From Rhodoferax lithotrophicus (lineage in GTDB: Bacteria > Pseudomonadota > Gammaproteobacteria > Burkholderiales > Burkholderiaceae_C): DNA of 64,000 nt. The stretch's first letter is position 1; every line of letters begins with the position of its first letter. This document shows, piece by piece, positions 1 to 8,869 of the stretch. The notes under the pieces were generated by a model. It had not been told where the DNA came from. It did no database searches and worked only from the letters and a program-made list of their open reading frames with translations. A program made the translations under genes and the position numbers. The DNA is taken from assembly GCF_019973615.1 (NCBI RefSeq), contig NZ_AP024238.1:2170001-2234000 (forward strand), in the 5' to 3' direction.

Positions 1-70
1 GTCGTATGGCAAAGGTAAACACAAGGTTATCGAGCCAGCACCTGGCAGTTACGTCAAGGCCAAAGCCTGA
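1..70 (+). CDS. phaC: PHA synthase (class I PhaC), 3' end only
   Basis: Reading from base 2 gives 23 codons ending in TGA at 68-70, with C-terminus IEPAPGSYVKAKA. This tail is typical of class I poly(3-hydroxyalkanoate) polymerases, which join 3-hydroxyacyl-CoA units into polyester granules. The catalytic part lies outside the window. phaA follows 38 bases downstream on the same strand, matching the common phaC-phaA-phaB order. The assignment rests on the short tail plus the neighbours. Confidence 0.8.
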   Translation, partial: SYGKGKHKVIEPAPGSYVKAKA

Positions 71-108
71 TTTTTCACCTCAATTCTTAACAAGTCACAG
101 GAGATTAC

Positions 109-1287
109 ATGGAAGATATCGTTATCGTTTCAGCAGCTCGTACAGCCGTGGGCAAATTTGGTGGTTCATTGGCCAAAATTGCCGCTCCTGAACTGGGTGC
201 CACCGTTATCAAGGGGTTGTTGGCGCGCACAGGTTTGGGTGCTGACCAAATTGGTGAAGTCATCATGGGTCAGGTGTTGGCTGCAGGCTCAGGCCAAAAC
301 CCTGCTCGTCAGAGCTTGATCAAGAGTGGTATTGCCAAAGAAACCCCGGCCTTGACCATCAATGCAGTGTGTGGTTCCGGTCTCAAGTCGGTCATGCTGG
401 CGGCCCAGTCCATTGCCTATGGTGACAGCGACATTGTGATTGCTGGTGGCCAGGAAAACATGAGTGCCTCGCCGCACGTGCTGATGGGTTCGCGTGATGG
501 GCAACGTATGGGCGACTGGAAAATGGTCGACTCCATGATTGTTGACGGTTTGTGGGATGTGTATAACCAGTACCACATGGGTATCACTGCGGAAAACGTC
601 AACAAGCAGTACGGCATCACCCGTGAAATGCAAGATGCATTGGCTTTGAACAGCCAATTGAAAGCTGCGGCGGCGCAAGATGCTGGCAAATTCAAGGACG
701 AAATTGTTGACGTGCTCATTCCCCAGCGCAAGGGTGACCCTGTGGTGTTCAATGTGGACGAATTCCTGAACCGCAAAACCAATGCCGAAGCCTTGGCTGG
801 CCTGCGCCCCGCCTTTGACAAGGCTGGCAGTGTCACGGCTGGTAATGCCTCTGGCATTAATGACGGTGCTGCCGCCGTGATGGTGATGACCGCCAAGAAG
901 GCTGCCGCCCTCGGCTTGACTCCGCTGGGCCGCATTGCCAGTTTTGCCACCAGTGGCCTTGATCCAGCCATCATGGGCATGGGCCCTGTGTCGGCTTCGC
1001 GCAAAGCACTTGAGCGTGCGGGCTGGAAGGCAGAGGACCTGGATTTGATGGAAATCAACGAAGCCTTTGCTGCTCAAGCCTGTGCAGTGAACCAGGAAAT
1101 GGGTTGGGACACCAGCAAGATCAACGTCAACGGCGGAGCCATTGCCATTGGCCACCCGGTGGGCGCATCTGGTTGCCGGATCCTGGTGACCCTGCTGCAC
1201 GAAATGCAGCGCCGTGATGCTAAAAAAGGCATTGCTAGCCTGTGTATTGGTGGCGGCATGGGGGTTGCCCTAACCATTGAGCGCTGA
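109..1287 (+). CDS. phaA: Acetyl-CoA acetyltransferase (beta-ketothiolase) PhaA
   Basis: A 392-residue thiolase, normal length for the family. It condenses two acetyl-CoA to acetoacetyl-CoA, the first step of polyhydroxybutyrate synthesis in the cytoplasm. Visible catalytic residues are the acyl-accepting Cys88 in NAVCGSGLKS, His349 in AIAIGHPVGASG and Cys379 in CIGGGMGVAL. A good ribosome site (CAGGAG) lies 7-8 bases before the ATG. It sits between the phaC end and phaB, so it is very likely cotranscribed with them. No defect is seen. Confidence 0.96.
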   Translation: MEDIVIVSAARTAVGKFGGSLAKIAAPELGATVIKGLLARTGLGADQIGEVIMGQVLAAGSGQNPARQSLIKSGIAKETPALTINAVCGSGLKSVMLAAQSIAYGDSDIVIAGGQENMSASPHVLMGSRDGQRMGDWKMVDSMIVDGLWDVYNQYHMGITAENVNKQYGITREMQDALALNSQLKAAAAQDAGKFKDEIVDVLIPQRKGDPVVFNVDEFLNRKTNAEALAGLRPAFDKAGSVTAGNASGINDGAAAVMVMTAKKAAALGLTPLGRIASFATSGLDPAIMGMGPVSASRKALERAGWKAEDLDLMEINEAFAAQACAVNQEMGWDTSKINVNGGAIAIGHPVGASGCRILVTLLHEMQRRDAKKGIASLCIGGGMGVALTIER

Positions 1288-1382
1288 TTTAGCCCGCATA
1301 ATCTGACATCAACCCATTAGGGTGTTTCAAACACCAGACGGTTTATTTAAATCTGTTTCGTATTTACAAAGAGGAGAAGTTT

Positions 1383-2120
1383 ATGAGTCAAAAAGTAGCT
1401 TATGTCACCGGTGGTATGGGTGGTATCGGTACCGCCATTTGCCAGCGTTTGAGCAAAGAAGGTTTCAAGGTCATCGCCGGTTGCGGTCCCACACGTGACT
1501 ACGCCAAGTGGTTGGCTGAGCAAGCCGCTTTGGGCTACACGTTTTACGCGTCTGCCGGCAATGTGGGCGACTGGGACTCCACCGTGGCAGCTTTTACCCA
1601 AGCCAAAGCCGAGCACGGCAGCATTGACCTGCTGGTGAACAACGCGGGTATCACCCGTGACCGCATGTTTCTGAAAATGACCCGCGAAGACTGGGATGCC
1701 GTGATCGAGACCAACCTCAATTCCATGTTCAATGTGACCAAACAAGTGGTTGGTGATATGGTTGAAAAGGGCTGGGGCCGCATTATCAACATTTCCTCAG
1801 TGAACGGTGTCAAGGGTCAAGCTGGTCAAACCAACTACTCGGCAGCCAAAGCCGGTATGCACGGTTTCAGCATGGCCCTGGCCCAAGAACTGGCCACTAA
1901 GGGCGTGACAGTCAATACCGTGAGTCCTGGTTACATTGGTACCGACATGGTGAAAGCTATCCGCCAGGAAGTGCTTGACAAGATCATTGGTACGGTGCCG
2001 GTCAAGCGCCTGGGTGAACCCAGTGAGATTGCGTCCATCATTGCCTGGCTGGCATCCGACGAAGGTGGTTACGCGACGGGGGCCGAGTTCTCGGTGAATG
2101 GTGGTTTGCACATGGGCTGA
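1383..2120 (+). CDS. phaB: Acetoacetyl-CoA reductase PhaB
   Basis: A 245-residue short-chain dehydrogenase. It reduces acetoacetyl-CoA to (R)-3-hydroxybutyryl-CoA with NADPH, the second step of PHB synthesis. It shows the nucleotide-binding glycine motif VTGGMGGIGTAI near residue 10, NNAG at about residue 84, and the catalytic Tyr/Lys pair in NYSAAKAGM. A strong ribosome site (AGAGGAGAAG) precedes the ATG. The 95-base spacing after phaA has no terminator-like stem, so an operon is likely. A hairpin lies directly after the stop. Confidence 0.96.
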   Translation: MSQKVAYVTGGMGGIGTAICQRLSKEGFKVIAGCGPTRDYAKWLAEQAALGYTFYASAGNVGDWDSTVAAFTQAKAEHGSIDLLVNNAGITRDRMFLKMTREDWDAVIETNLNSMFNVTKQVVGDMVEKGWGRIINISSVNGVKGQAGQTNYSAAKAGMHGFSMALAQELATKGVTVNTVSPGYIGTDMVKAIRQEVLDKIIGTVPVKRLGEPSEIASIIAWLASDEGGYATGAEFSVNGGLHMG

Positions 2121-2124
2121 TGCT

Positions 2125-2150
2125 CAACATGGCCCAAGCCATGTTGTTGG
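2125..2150 (+). terminator. Hairpin after phaB
   Basis: CAACATGGC and GCCATGTTG form a perfect 9-bp stem with a 4-base loop, starting 5 bases after the phaB stop. Only a weak T-rich stretch follows. It probably ends the pha transcript, since the next gene has its own AT-rich upstream region. Confidence 0.6.
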
Positions 2151-2172
2151 AATTTAGCCATAAAACATAGGT

Positions 2173-2200
2173 TTGTATTTGTCTTGTTTTGATTTATGCT
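2173..2200 (+). promoter_or_regulatory. Possible sigma-70 promoter before the yjbE-like gene
   Basis: TTGTAT (2173-2178) and TATGCT (2195-2200) are separated by 16 bases in an AT-rich stretch between the phaB hairpin and the yjbE-like gene. Both hexamers are imperfect, so this is only a candidate for the start of the polysaccharide operon. Confidence 0.3.
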
Positions 2201-2238
2201 AAATTCGAGGCTCTTATATTTTATTGAAAGGGAAAGTC

Positions 2239-2535
2239 ATGAAGTCATTGATTTCTAAAATTGCCATAACACTTTTGATTGCTACTTCTGTGCAAATGGC
2301 TTCGGCTCAAGAGACCGTGACAGTCGAAGTTCAAGGTGGTACTGCAGGGACGGGAACAAATGTGGTGACTCAGCAAGTGGTGTTGACTGCCGCACAGAAA
2401 GCCGCTTTGCTGGTGCCTGGTGGCTCCATTACGGCTGGTGGCCTGTTGATTACTGCTGCTGTGGTTGGGGGTGTAGTGGTTTACACGGGCACCAAATCTA
2501 CCTCTGGTACTGTCGCCACAACGGGCACAATTTGA
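2239..2535 (+). CDS. YjbE-like small secreted protein
   Basis: About 98 residues starting MKSLISKIAITLLIATS, with a signal peptide ending near ASAQ. The mature part is rich in Gly, Thr, Val and Ala, with a hydrophobic glycine stretch around residues 65-85. I chose the ATG at 2239 because GAAAGGGAAA lies just upstream; an in-frame TTG at 2224 would sit before that site. Size, composition and position before yjbF match YjbE of the enterobacterial yjbEFGH exopolysaccharide operon. The molecular role of YjbE is not established. The name is by position and composition, not by strong sequence match. Confidence 0.6.
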   Translation: MKSLISKIAITLLIATSVQMASAQETVTVEVQGGTAGTGTNVVTQQVVLTAAQKAALLVPGGSITAGGLLITAAVVGGVVVYTGTKSTSGTVATTGTI

Positions 2536-2576
2536 TTTTCTTGTGACAGTCTGACGGCTACAACCTGCCTATTCGT

Positions 2577-2607
2577 AAAAATAAGCGCATGATTGCGCTT
2601 ATTTTTT
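2577..2607 (+). terminator. Intrinsic terminator or attenuator between yjbE-like and yjbF
   Basis: AAAAATAAGCGCA pairs with TGCGCTTATTTTT across a 4-base loop, and the right arm runs into seven Ts. It lies inside an apparent operon, between the yjbE-like stop and the yjbF lipoprotein start. It may let a small yjbE transcript accumulate above the downstream genes, as attenuators often do after abundant small proteins. Confidence 0.75.
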
Positions 2608-2643
2608 TGCCTAAATTTGTTTCTACTCAATCACTGGGGCTAC

Positions 2644-3333
2644 ATGAATCTACGCGATTTGGTATTAATCTGTTGTATCCCGGTAGTGCTCGGAGCTTGC
2701 GCTGGTGATTCTGTTTTGAGAGATGTGACTAGTGCTGTATATGCCAATTCCACTGGAAAAACGGAAGACTATACCCAAAATCTGCCTTTGGTTGCTTCAG
2801 ACTATTACCTGCGGGTTCATCTAAAGGGTGGGCAACCCACCATTTTGGTATTGGGTTATGAAGATCATCATTTACAAGGCCCAGTTGAAGTTTGGTATTC
2901 AGCTGCTGGCGAAGTTCTGAAAATTCAAAATGGCCGCATTGTTGGTACGGCCGGTTTGACCAGCAATTGGCAGCAAGTTGACATCTCCAAAGCACCTTTT
3001 AAATGGTCAGGTATTAGCACTGATGTGCAGTGGACGCGTACCCGTGATGAGTCCCCTGGCTACAAATACGGCGTTTCTGATAGGCTTGTTGTCAGTGAAT
3101 GGCAAGGCTTACCGCCACACTCTATTTCCAGCACTTTGCCACTGTCTGTGGCCAAAACTTACCGCTGGTACGTAGAGCAGTCATCTGATGGTCAATTCTC
3201 CAAATTGCCTGCTGCCTGGTTTGCCGTTTCAAGTCAAAATGGCGTTGAAACAGTTGAATACTCCGAGCAGTGCATCACCCCAGATTTATGTTTCAGCTTG
3301 CAACGCTGGCCCTTGAAGGAAATCCATCCGTGA
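2644..3333 (+). CDS. yjbF: YjbF/GfcB-type capsule lipoprotein
   Basis: About 229 residues from the ATG at 2644. The N-terminus MNLRDLVLICCIPVVLGAC is a lipoprotein signal with lipobox LGAC, so it is probably anchored in the outer membrane or periplasm. The rest is beta-rich and resembles the group 4 capsule lipoprotein family (YjbF/GfcB), which acts in polysaccharide export. An upstream in-frame start at 2593 would lie within the terminator stem and spoil the signal peptide, so I rejected it. The stop overlaps the GTG start of the next gene by 4 bases. Confidence 0.8.
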   Translation: MNLRDLVLICCIPVVLGACAGDSVLRDVTSAVYANSTGKTEDYTQNLPLVASDYYLRVHLKGGQPTILVLGYEDHHLQGPVEVWYSAAGEVLKIQNGRIVGTAGLTSNWQQVDISKAPFKWSGISTDVQWTRTRDESPGYKYGVSDRLVVSEWQGLPPHSISSTLPLSVAKTYRWYVEQSSDGQFSKLPAAWFAVSSQNGVETVEYSEQCITPDLCFSLQRWPLKEIHP

Positions 3334-6300
3334 AATTTCAGCGTACCCAAGTGGCTTACGCCAGTGTGTTGTGTTTGGCTTGCTGTGCAATTTCACCTGC
3401 CAGCGCAATGGCGCAAGTCCAGAATGCCCCCGTCAAATCTGGCGAGCGTCTGGGAGATTGGTTGATTAGAAACGTAGGGCCTAATGCTGACACCACAGCC
3501 TTGCATTGGCGCGTGTTGTCTCAAATTCCGGCGCAAGAGCGTTTGCGCAACTCGGTGTTGGACAGCGTGCGCGCCTTGTCACCAGACAATCTTCCTGTTG
3601 TACAAAAGCAAAACCTACTAACATGGCTGGGTAGCTTGCCTCTTACTGGCCGGGTTAATCTTTCAACCACAGACCCACGCTGGCTGGAAAATGGTAAGGC
3701 AAACAATCCGGTGCTTCAGGAGGGGCATCAGGTCGTTTTGTATCCACGCCCAACTGATGTGGTTGTGGTGACTGAAAGTGGGCAACCTTGTTTGGCTAGG
3801 TTCCGCTCAGGAGCTTTGATCAAGGATTACCTTCATGCCTGCCTGTCTGGAGATACCGTACAAGGCATTGATACTGCATGGTTGGCCCAACCGGATGGCA
3901 GAACCAGCCGTGCAGGTATTGCACTCTGGAACCAGGAGGATCAAGTTTCTCCAGCGCCAGGTGCCTGGATTTGGGCTCCGAGCCGTACAGTGGCCATTCC
4001 TGAGAGTGTGTCAGACAATTTGATTCGGTTTTTTGCCACCCAATCACCTGCTCCTGCTAATCCGGTGTGGGCCAAATATGATCCAGATGCTTTTGTAGCA
4101 CTGCAATCAGAAACACCAAAGTCGACTCAGCTAAAGGCCAGTGATTGGGGCGAAATTGGCCTTATTCAGACACCAACGGCCCGGATGGAAAAAAATGGGG
4201 CAGTGCGTTTCCAGCTCAGCCGCGTGGCACCTTATACCCGCGGAACGGTTATGTTTCAGCCATTAGATTGGCTTGAGGCTGGTTTTCGATATACCGATGT
4301 ATCGAATCGTTTGTATGGCCCGGTTATTGCTGGAGATCAAACCTACAAAGATAAATCCATTGACATCAAATTGCGGCTGCTGGAAGAAACACATGTCTTG
4401 CCGCAAATTGCTTTAGGTATGCGTGACATTGGTGGTACCGGTCTTTTTTCCGGTGAGTATTTGGTTGCCAGCAAGCGTTGGGGTAATTGGGATGCCAGCT
4501 TGGGCTTGGGCTGGGGGTATTTGGGTACGCGTGGTAATCTTAAAAACCCACTGTCTATTTTGGGTTCTGGTTTTAATGACCGGGCATTGCCTACCAGTGC
4601 GGTAGCTGCTGCTGGTAATCTCAATGCGTCTTCGCTTTTTCATGGCTCTACCGCTTTGTTTGGCGGTGTGCAGTGGCAAAAACCGGAAAGTCCCTGGACG
4701 TTGAAGTTTGAATTGGATGGCAATGCTTATCAAAAGGAACCACAAGGCAATAATCAAATCGTTAAAAGTTCATTCAACTTTGGAGCGGTTTATACCTACT
4801 CTCCCAATGTTGACCTGAGTTTTGCGTTGGAGCGTGGCAACAGTTGGATGTTCGGCTTGACCGTGCATGGCGCACTGGATCAAATCTATTCGCCGAAGAT
4901 TCTTGATCGGGCTCTGCCACCAATCACCAGCAGTATCCAGAACGTGCAACCCCCGGCAGGACTTGGTAAAACGGCTGAAAACATCAATATCTACACTGGT
5001 TGGAATGTTCGATCCATTGTTGAAGAAGCGGGAGTTTCCAGGTTATTGATAGAGTCCGATGGTTCACTGTATTTGCAAGAGAAGTTGGATCGTACCGTGG
5101 CTGTCCTTAACCGGGATATGCCTTTTGCTATTCATCGGTTTGCCATTCAGTTGCAAGAACGTGGTTTGCCGTTAACTGAGGTGGAGGTTGACCGGGCGGA
5201 GTGGGTACGTAAGCGTACCCTTGCAGAAGCTCCTGCTGTGCGTTTACCCGAGCAACAAGTTTTGCCCTTGTATTCTTCTGGTCAGTCGGATCTAAATCGC
5301 CAGCCGACAGGTTCTAGGTCATGGTTTTCGGGCTCCACTGGCTTTTCTTATAGCCTTGATCCGAGTTACAACCAAATTTTAGGGGGGCCTAACAATTTCT
5401 TGTTGTACCAGGCAGGTGTGCAAGCCAATCTGGAAAAGCGCTTTAACGACCGCACTTGGCTCAGCGCAACGGCAAATGCGCGTCTGATCGACAACTATGG
5501 CAATTTTGTATACGACGGTCCAAGCAACATGCCTCGTGTGCGCACAGATGCACGTCGCTACACCACTACTTCACGGTTTACCCTGCCATTGATGCAACTC
5601 ACGCATGTCCGGGACATTGGTAATAGCCAATACCTGAGCGCTTATGGTGGTCTGTTGGAGTCAATGTATGGAGGCGTAGGGGCAGAGTGGTTGTACCGTC
5701 CATGGCAGGGGCGCACAGCTTTTGGGGTTGATGTCAATTATGTGCGGCAACGTGATTTCGCTCAAAACCTGGCGTTCAGAACCTATACCATTGGCACCGG
5801 GCATGCTACTTTGTATTGGGACACCGGTTGGAATGATCTCCAGGTCAAACTCAGTGCGGGCCGTTATCTGGCTGGCGACATTGGGGCAACATTAGATGTC
5901 AAGCGTGTTTTTCAAAATGGCGTTGCAGTTGGTGCTTGGGCTACCAAAACAAATGTGTCGGCTGAGCAGTTTGGTGAAGGCAGTTTTGACAAAGGTATCT
6001 ACCTCAACATTCCTTTTGATGCCATGTTGCCCAAATCGTCGCCTGGTACCGCCAACATTGTCTGGAATCCACTAACCCGTGATGGAGGCGCACGTCTTAG
6101 CCGTGCATTCACACTGTTTGACTTAACCAAAACGCGTGATCCACGTGCTTTCAAATGGCGAGAAAGCAAGCCTGCTGGTTACGAAGCCGCCGAAGACACC
6201 AATTACATCCTGACAGAGCCTGCGCCTAATCTGTTTCAGCGTGTGGGTCGCAGTGGTACCTCATTGGGTCAGCAAGTTGCAGATATTCCTGCCTCCACAT

Positions 6301-6893
6301 GGCTGTGGGCCGGTGGTGCGGTGCTGGCTTCCAGTTTGTTAGACAAAAAAGTTGACAATTGGGCCCAAAACCACCAGACCAATAGCTGGAATCGAGTGGG
6401 CAGTTTGGGCAACAATTTACCCTTGGCTATGGCACTGGGTGCAGGTTTTCTCTACACCGGTATTGCGGGTGAGGGCATGGCCAGTACTGCCGAAACATCC
6501 CTTAAAGCTGGCCTGTATACCATTGGTGCGGCCACGCTGACCCGTTTTGCGGTTGGCCGCAGTCGTCCTTATGAGGGTATGGGGTCTACCAATTTTGATG
6601 GTTTTAATTCATCAGCCTTTCAATCCGGGTTCCCGTCGAACCACGTTGCGCTGGCGTTTGCTGTGGCTACACCTTTTGCTCAGCAGCAAAATATGCCTTG
6701 GCTTTATGGTGCAGCCGCGCTCAGTGCTTTTGGTCGAATTCAGAGCCGTGAGCATTGGTTGTCAGACACGGTGGCTTCTGGTCTGATGGGCTATGCAATT
6801 GGTACATTGGTTGGTAACCAATCCAAGTCACCTAAGGATGTGAAGTTTTCCGTCACGCCAAACTCAATCAAGGCTGATTGGTCTTTCAAATAA
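3330..6893 (+). CDS. GfcC-YjbH-PAP2 fusion protein
   Basis: I place the start at the GTG at 3330, overlapping the yjbF stop as GTGA, with GAAGGA 10 bases upstream. This gives a signal peptide ending near SAMAQ and about 1187 residues. Residues about 30-250 match the GfcC/YjbG capsule domain. Residues about 270-1000 match YjbH, an outer-membrane beta-rich domain. The last 200 residues form a PAP2 phosphatase domain with GRSRP, the PSNH form of the PSGH motif, and an Arg-x5-His-x3-Asp triad in GRIQSREHWLSD. YjbG and YjbH are separate proteins in Escherichia coli, so the fusion is notable. The PAP2 part could act on undecaprenyl pyrophosphate in the periplasm, which is inference. An upstream ATG at 3270 lies inside yjbF and lacks a signal peptide. 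Confidence 0.82.
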   Translation: MKFQRTQVAYASVLCLACCAISPASAMAQVQNAPVKSGERLGDWLIRNVGPNADTTALHWRVLSQIPAQERLRNSVLDSVRALSPDNLPVVQKQNLLTWLGSLPLTGRVNLSTTDPRWLENGKANNPVLQEGHQVVLYPRPTDVVVVTESGQPCLARFRSGALIKDYLHACLSGDTVQGIDTAWLAQPDGRTSRAGIALWNQEDQVSPAPGAWIWAPSRTVAIPESVSDNLIRFFATQSPAPANPVWAKYDPDAFVALQSETPKSTQLKASDWGEIGLIQTPTARMEKNGAVRFQLSRVAPYTRGTVMFQPLDWLEAGFRYTDVSNRLYGPVIAGDQTYKDKSIDIKLRLLEETHVLPQIALGMRDIGGTGLFSGEYLVASKRWGNWDASLGLGWGYLGTRGNLKNPLSILGSGFNDRALPTSAVAAAGNLNASSLFHGSTALFGGVQWQKPESPWTLKFELDGNAYQKEPQGNNQIVKSSFNFGAVYTYSPNVDLSFALERGNSWMFGLTVHGALDQIYSPKILDRALPPITSSIQNVQPPAGLGKTAENINIYTGWNVRSIVEEAGVSRLLIESDGSLYLQEKLDRTVAVLNRDMPFAIHRFAIQLQERGLPLTEVEVDRAEWVRKRTLAEAPAVRLPEQQVLPLYSSGQSDLNRQPTGSRSWFSGSTGFSYSLDPSYNQILGGPNNFLLYQAGVQANLEKRFNDRTWLSATANARLIDNYGNFVYDGPSNMPRVRTDARRYTTTSRFTLPLMQLTHVRDIGNSQYLSAYGGLLESMYGGVGAEWLYRPWQGRTAFGVDVNYVRQRDFAQNLAFRTYTIGTGHATLYWDTGWNDLQVKLSAGRYLAGDIGATLDVKRVFQNGVAVGAWATKTNVSAEQFGEGSFDKGIYLNIPFDAMLPKSSPGTANIVWNPLTRDGGARLSRAFTLFDLTKTRDPRAFKWRESKPAGYEAAEDTNYILTEPAPNLFQRVGRSGTSLGQQVADIPASTWLWAGGAVLASSLLDKKVDNWAQNHQTNSWNRVGSLGNNLPLAMALGAGFLYTGIAGEGMASTAETSLKAGLYTIGAATLTRFAVGRSRPYEGMGSTNFDGFNSSAFQSGFPSNHVALAFAVATPFAQQQNMPWLYGAAALSAFGRIQSREHWLSDTVASGLMGYAIGTLVGNQSKSPKDVKFSVTPNSIKADWSFK

Positions 6894-8782
6894 TGAAAGC
6901 TGATAGTGCTGTTAATCAACGTTTGTTAGGACTGTCTCGCTCCGCTAAACGGGCCTTGGTCATGGCGGTGGATATTTTGTTGGCTTTATTTGCCACTTGG
7001 GCAGCCTATTCACTCCGTGAAGAATCGTTTCACTGGCCGCAGGGTGTGCAGTGGTTGATTTACTTGTCGGGGCCAGCTTTTGCCATTCCCATCTTTATAC
7101 GGCTGGGTTTGTACCGTGCCATATTCCGCTATACAGGGCTGGATGCTTTGGTCACTACAGGCTTGGCCGTGGGTCTTTATGCCGTCATCCATCTGGTATT
7201 TTTGCAGTGGGTGTTGTGGCCTGTTTTTCCACTCACTTTGGGAGTCTTACAGCCTATCTTGTTTTTACTGCTGGTAGGTATTAGTCGGGCTGTGGCCCGG
7301 TTTTGGCTGGCTGGTGTCGGATTTGGCAGAGGTTTTGATCAAGAGCGCATATTGATATATGGCGCGGGTACTGTGGGGGTGCAAACGGCATCTTCCCTGG
7401 GTATTGCGGGGAGGCTTAGGCCGTATGGTTTTGTTGACGAAGACCCCGGAAAAATTGGTCAAACGATCAATGGTTTGCCTGTTTTTTCTCCGACTAAACT
7501 GGCAGAAGTCATTCATAAATATGGCATTACGGACGTATTGCTGGCTATCCCTAATGCTGGGCGAGACCGGCGCAATCAAATCATCCATACCTTACGGGCG
7601 CTGCATGTGCACACCCGCACGCTGCCAGCTTTGTCTGATCTAGCCAGTGGTCGTGTGACGGTGCAGGATTTGCATGAACTGGATTTGGATGATCTGTTGG
7701 GGCGAGAAGCCGTCAAGTTGCAGACAGATTTGCTGGCTAATTGTATTGAGAGCAAAACCGTAATGGTTACAGGGGCGGGCGGCAGCATAGGCAGTGAATT
7801 GTGCCGGCAAATATTGAAGCAGCAGCCCCGGCAGCTCCTGTTATTGGAGCACAGCGAATTTGCACTCTATAACCTTCATCGCGAACTACAGGCTTGGTGT
7901 CATGACAGCGCTGTGCAGGTAGAGTTGGTGCCGCTATTGGCCTCAGTGGTTGATCGCAGACGACTGGACTGGGTTTACGCCACCTATCGACCGCACATTG
8001 TCTATCACGCTGCGGCTTATAAGCACGTGCCTATGGTCGAATGTAATCCATCACAAGGCATTATCAACAATGTGTGGGGCACACTGCAGATGGCTCAGTC
8101 GGCCATCGCTGCAGGTGTCAAGCGTTTTGTGCTTGTGTCAACCGATAAAGCTGTGCGTCCCACTAATCTGATGGGAGCCAGCAAACGTATGGCAGAGTTG
8201 GTTCTACAAGCGCTTGCCAGTCAACCGGAAAATAGCGGGACCTGCTTCAGCATGGTGCGTTTTGGAAATGTACTTGGTTCCAGTGGCAGTGTGATACCTC
8301 TATTCCGTGAACAGCTGGCCAAAGGTGGCCCGCTAACAGTAACACATCCTGAGGTGACTCGTTACTTCATGAGTATTCCAGAAGCTGTGCAACTTGTTTT
8401 GCAGGCTGCTGTCATGGCTCAAGGTGGTGAGGTGTTTGTTTTGGAAATGGGCAACCCTGTCAAGATACTGGACTTGGCCTATAGACTGGTAGAGCTTTCA
8501 GGCTTGCAAGTACGTGATGCACAACAACCTGACGGTGATATAGAAATCAACTGTATTGGCCTGCGTCCAGGCGAAAAGCTATATGAAGAGCTACTGATTG
8601 GTGATAACCCTATGCCAACAGTCCATCCGCGTATTATGAAAGCCCATGAGACATTCATGCCGTGGGAAAATTTGCAAGAAGAACTAAAGAAGCTGATGCT
8701 GGCTGCAGAGGCTGAAGATGATGTGGGTATTCGAGCTGTATTACATGTGTGTGTGCAGGGTTTTCATGAGCAACCGGTTTAA
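6893..8782 (+). CDS. Membrane NDP-sugar 4,6-dehydratase/epimerase (CapD/WbpM type)
   Basis: 629 residues from the ATG that overlaps the previous stop (TAATG). Four hydrophobic segments in the first 140 residues anchor it in the inner membrane. A first nucleotide-binding region has GAGTVGVQTA. The catalytic Rossmann domain begins at TGAGGSIGSELC near residue 295. It has the family active-site segment STDKAVRPTNLMGASK, where Asp-Lys replaces the usual Tyr in this subgroup. These enzymes convert UDP-GlcNAc to a 4-keto-6-deoxy sugar for surface polysaccharides. The exact product cannot be told from sequence. It is the fourth gene of the polysaccharide operon. Confidence 0.88.
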   Translation: MKADSAVNQRLLGLSRSAKRALVMAVDILLALFATWAAYSLREESFHWPQGVQWLIYLSGPAFAIPIFIRLGLYRAIFRYTGLDALVTTGLAVGLYAVIHLVFLQWVLWPVFPLTLGVLQPILFLLLVGISRAVARFWLAGVGFGRGFDQERILIYGAGTVGVQTASSLGIAGRLRPYGFVDEDPGKIGQTINGLPVFSPTKLAEVIHKYGITDVLLAIPNAGRDRRNQIIHTLRALHVHTRTLPALSDLASGRVTVQDLHELDLDDLLGREAVKLQTDLLANCIESKTVMVTGAGGSIGSELCRQILKQQPRQLLLLEHSEFALYNLHRELQAWCHDSAVQVELVPLLASVVDRRRLDWVYATYRPHIVYHAAAYKHVPMVECNPSQGIINNVWGTLQMAQSAIAAGVKRFVLVSTDKAVRPTNLMGASKRMAELVLQALASQPENSGTCFSMVRFGNVLGSSGSVIPLFREQLAKGGPLTVTHPEVTRYFMSIPEAVQLVLQAAVMAQGGEVFVLEMGNPVKILDLAYRLVELSGLQVRDAQQPDGDIEINCIGLRPGEKLYEELLIGDNPMPTVHPRIMKAHETFMPWENLQEELKKLMLAAEAEDDVGIRAVLHVCVQGFHEQPV

Positions 8783-8869
8783 GTAAGTTTCCTGTTTCCG
8801 ATATTGATGAGTAGCTAAAACGCCGTTTGTATTTGCTTGCGCTCTGCATCAACAACCTAACCCAAATGT

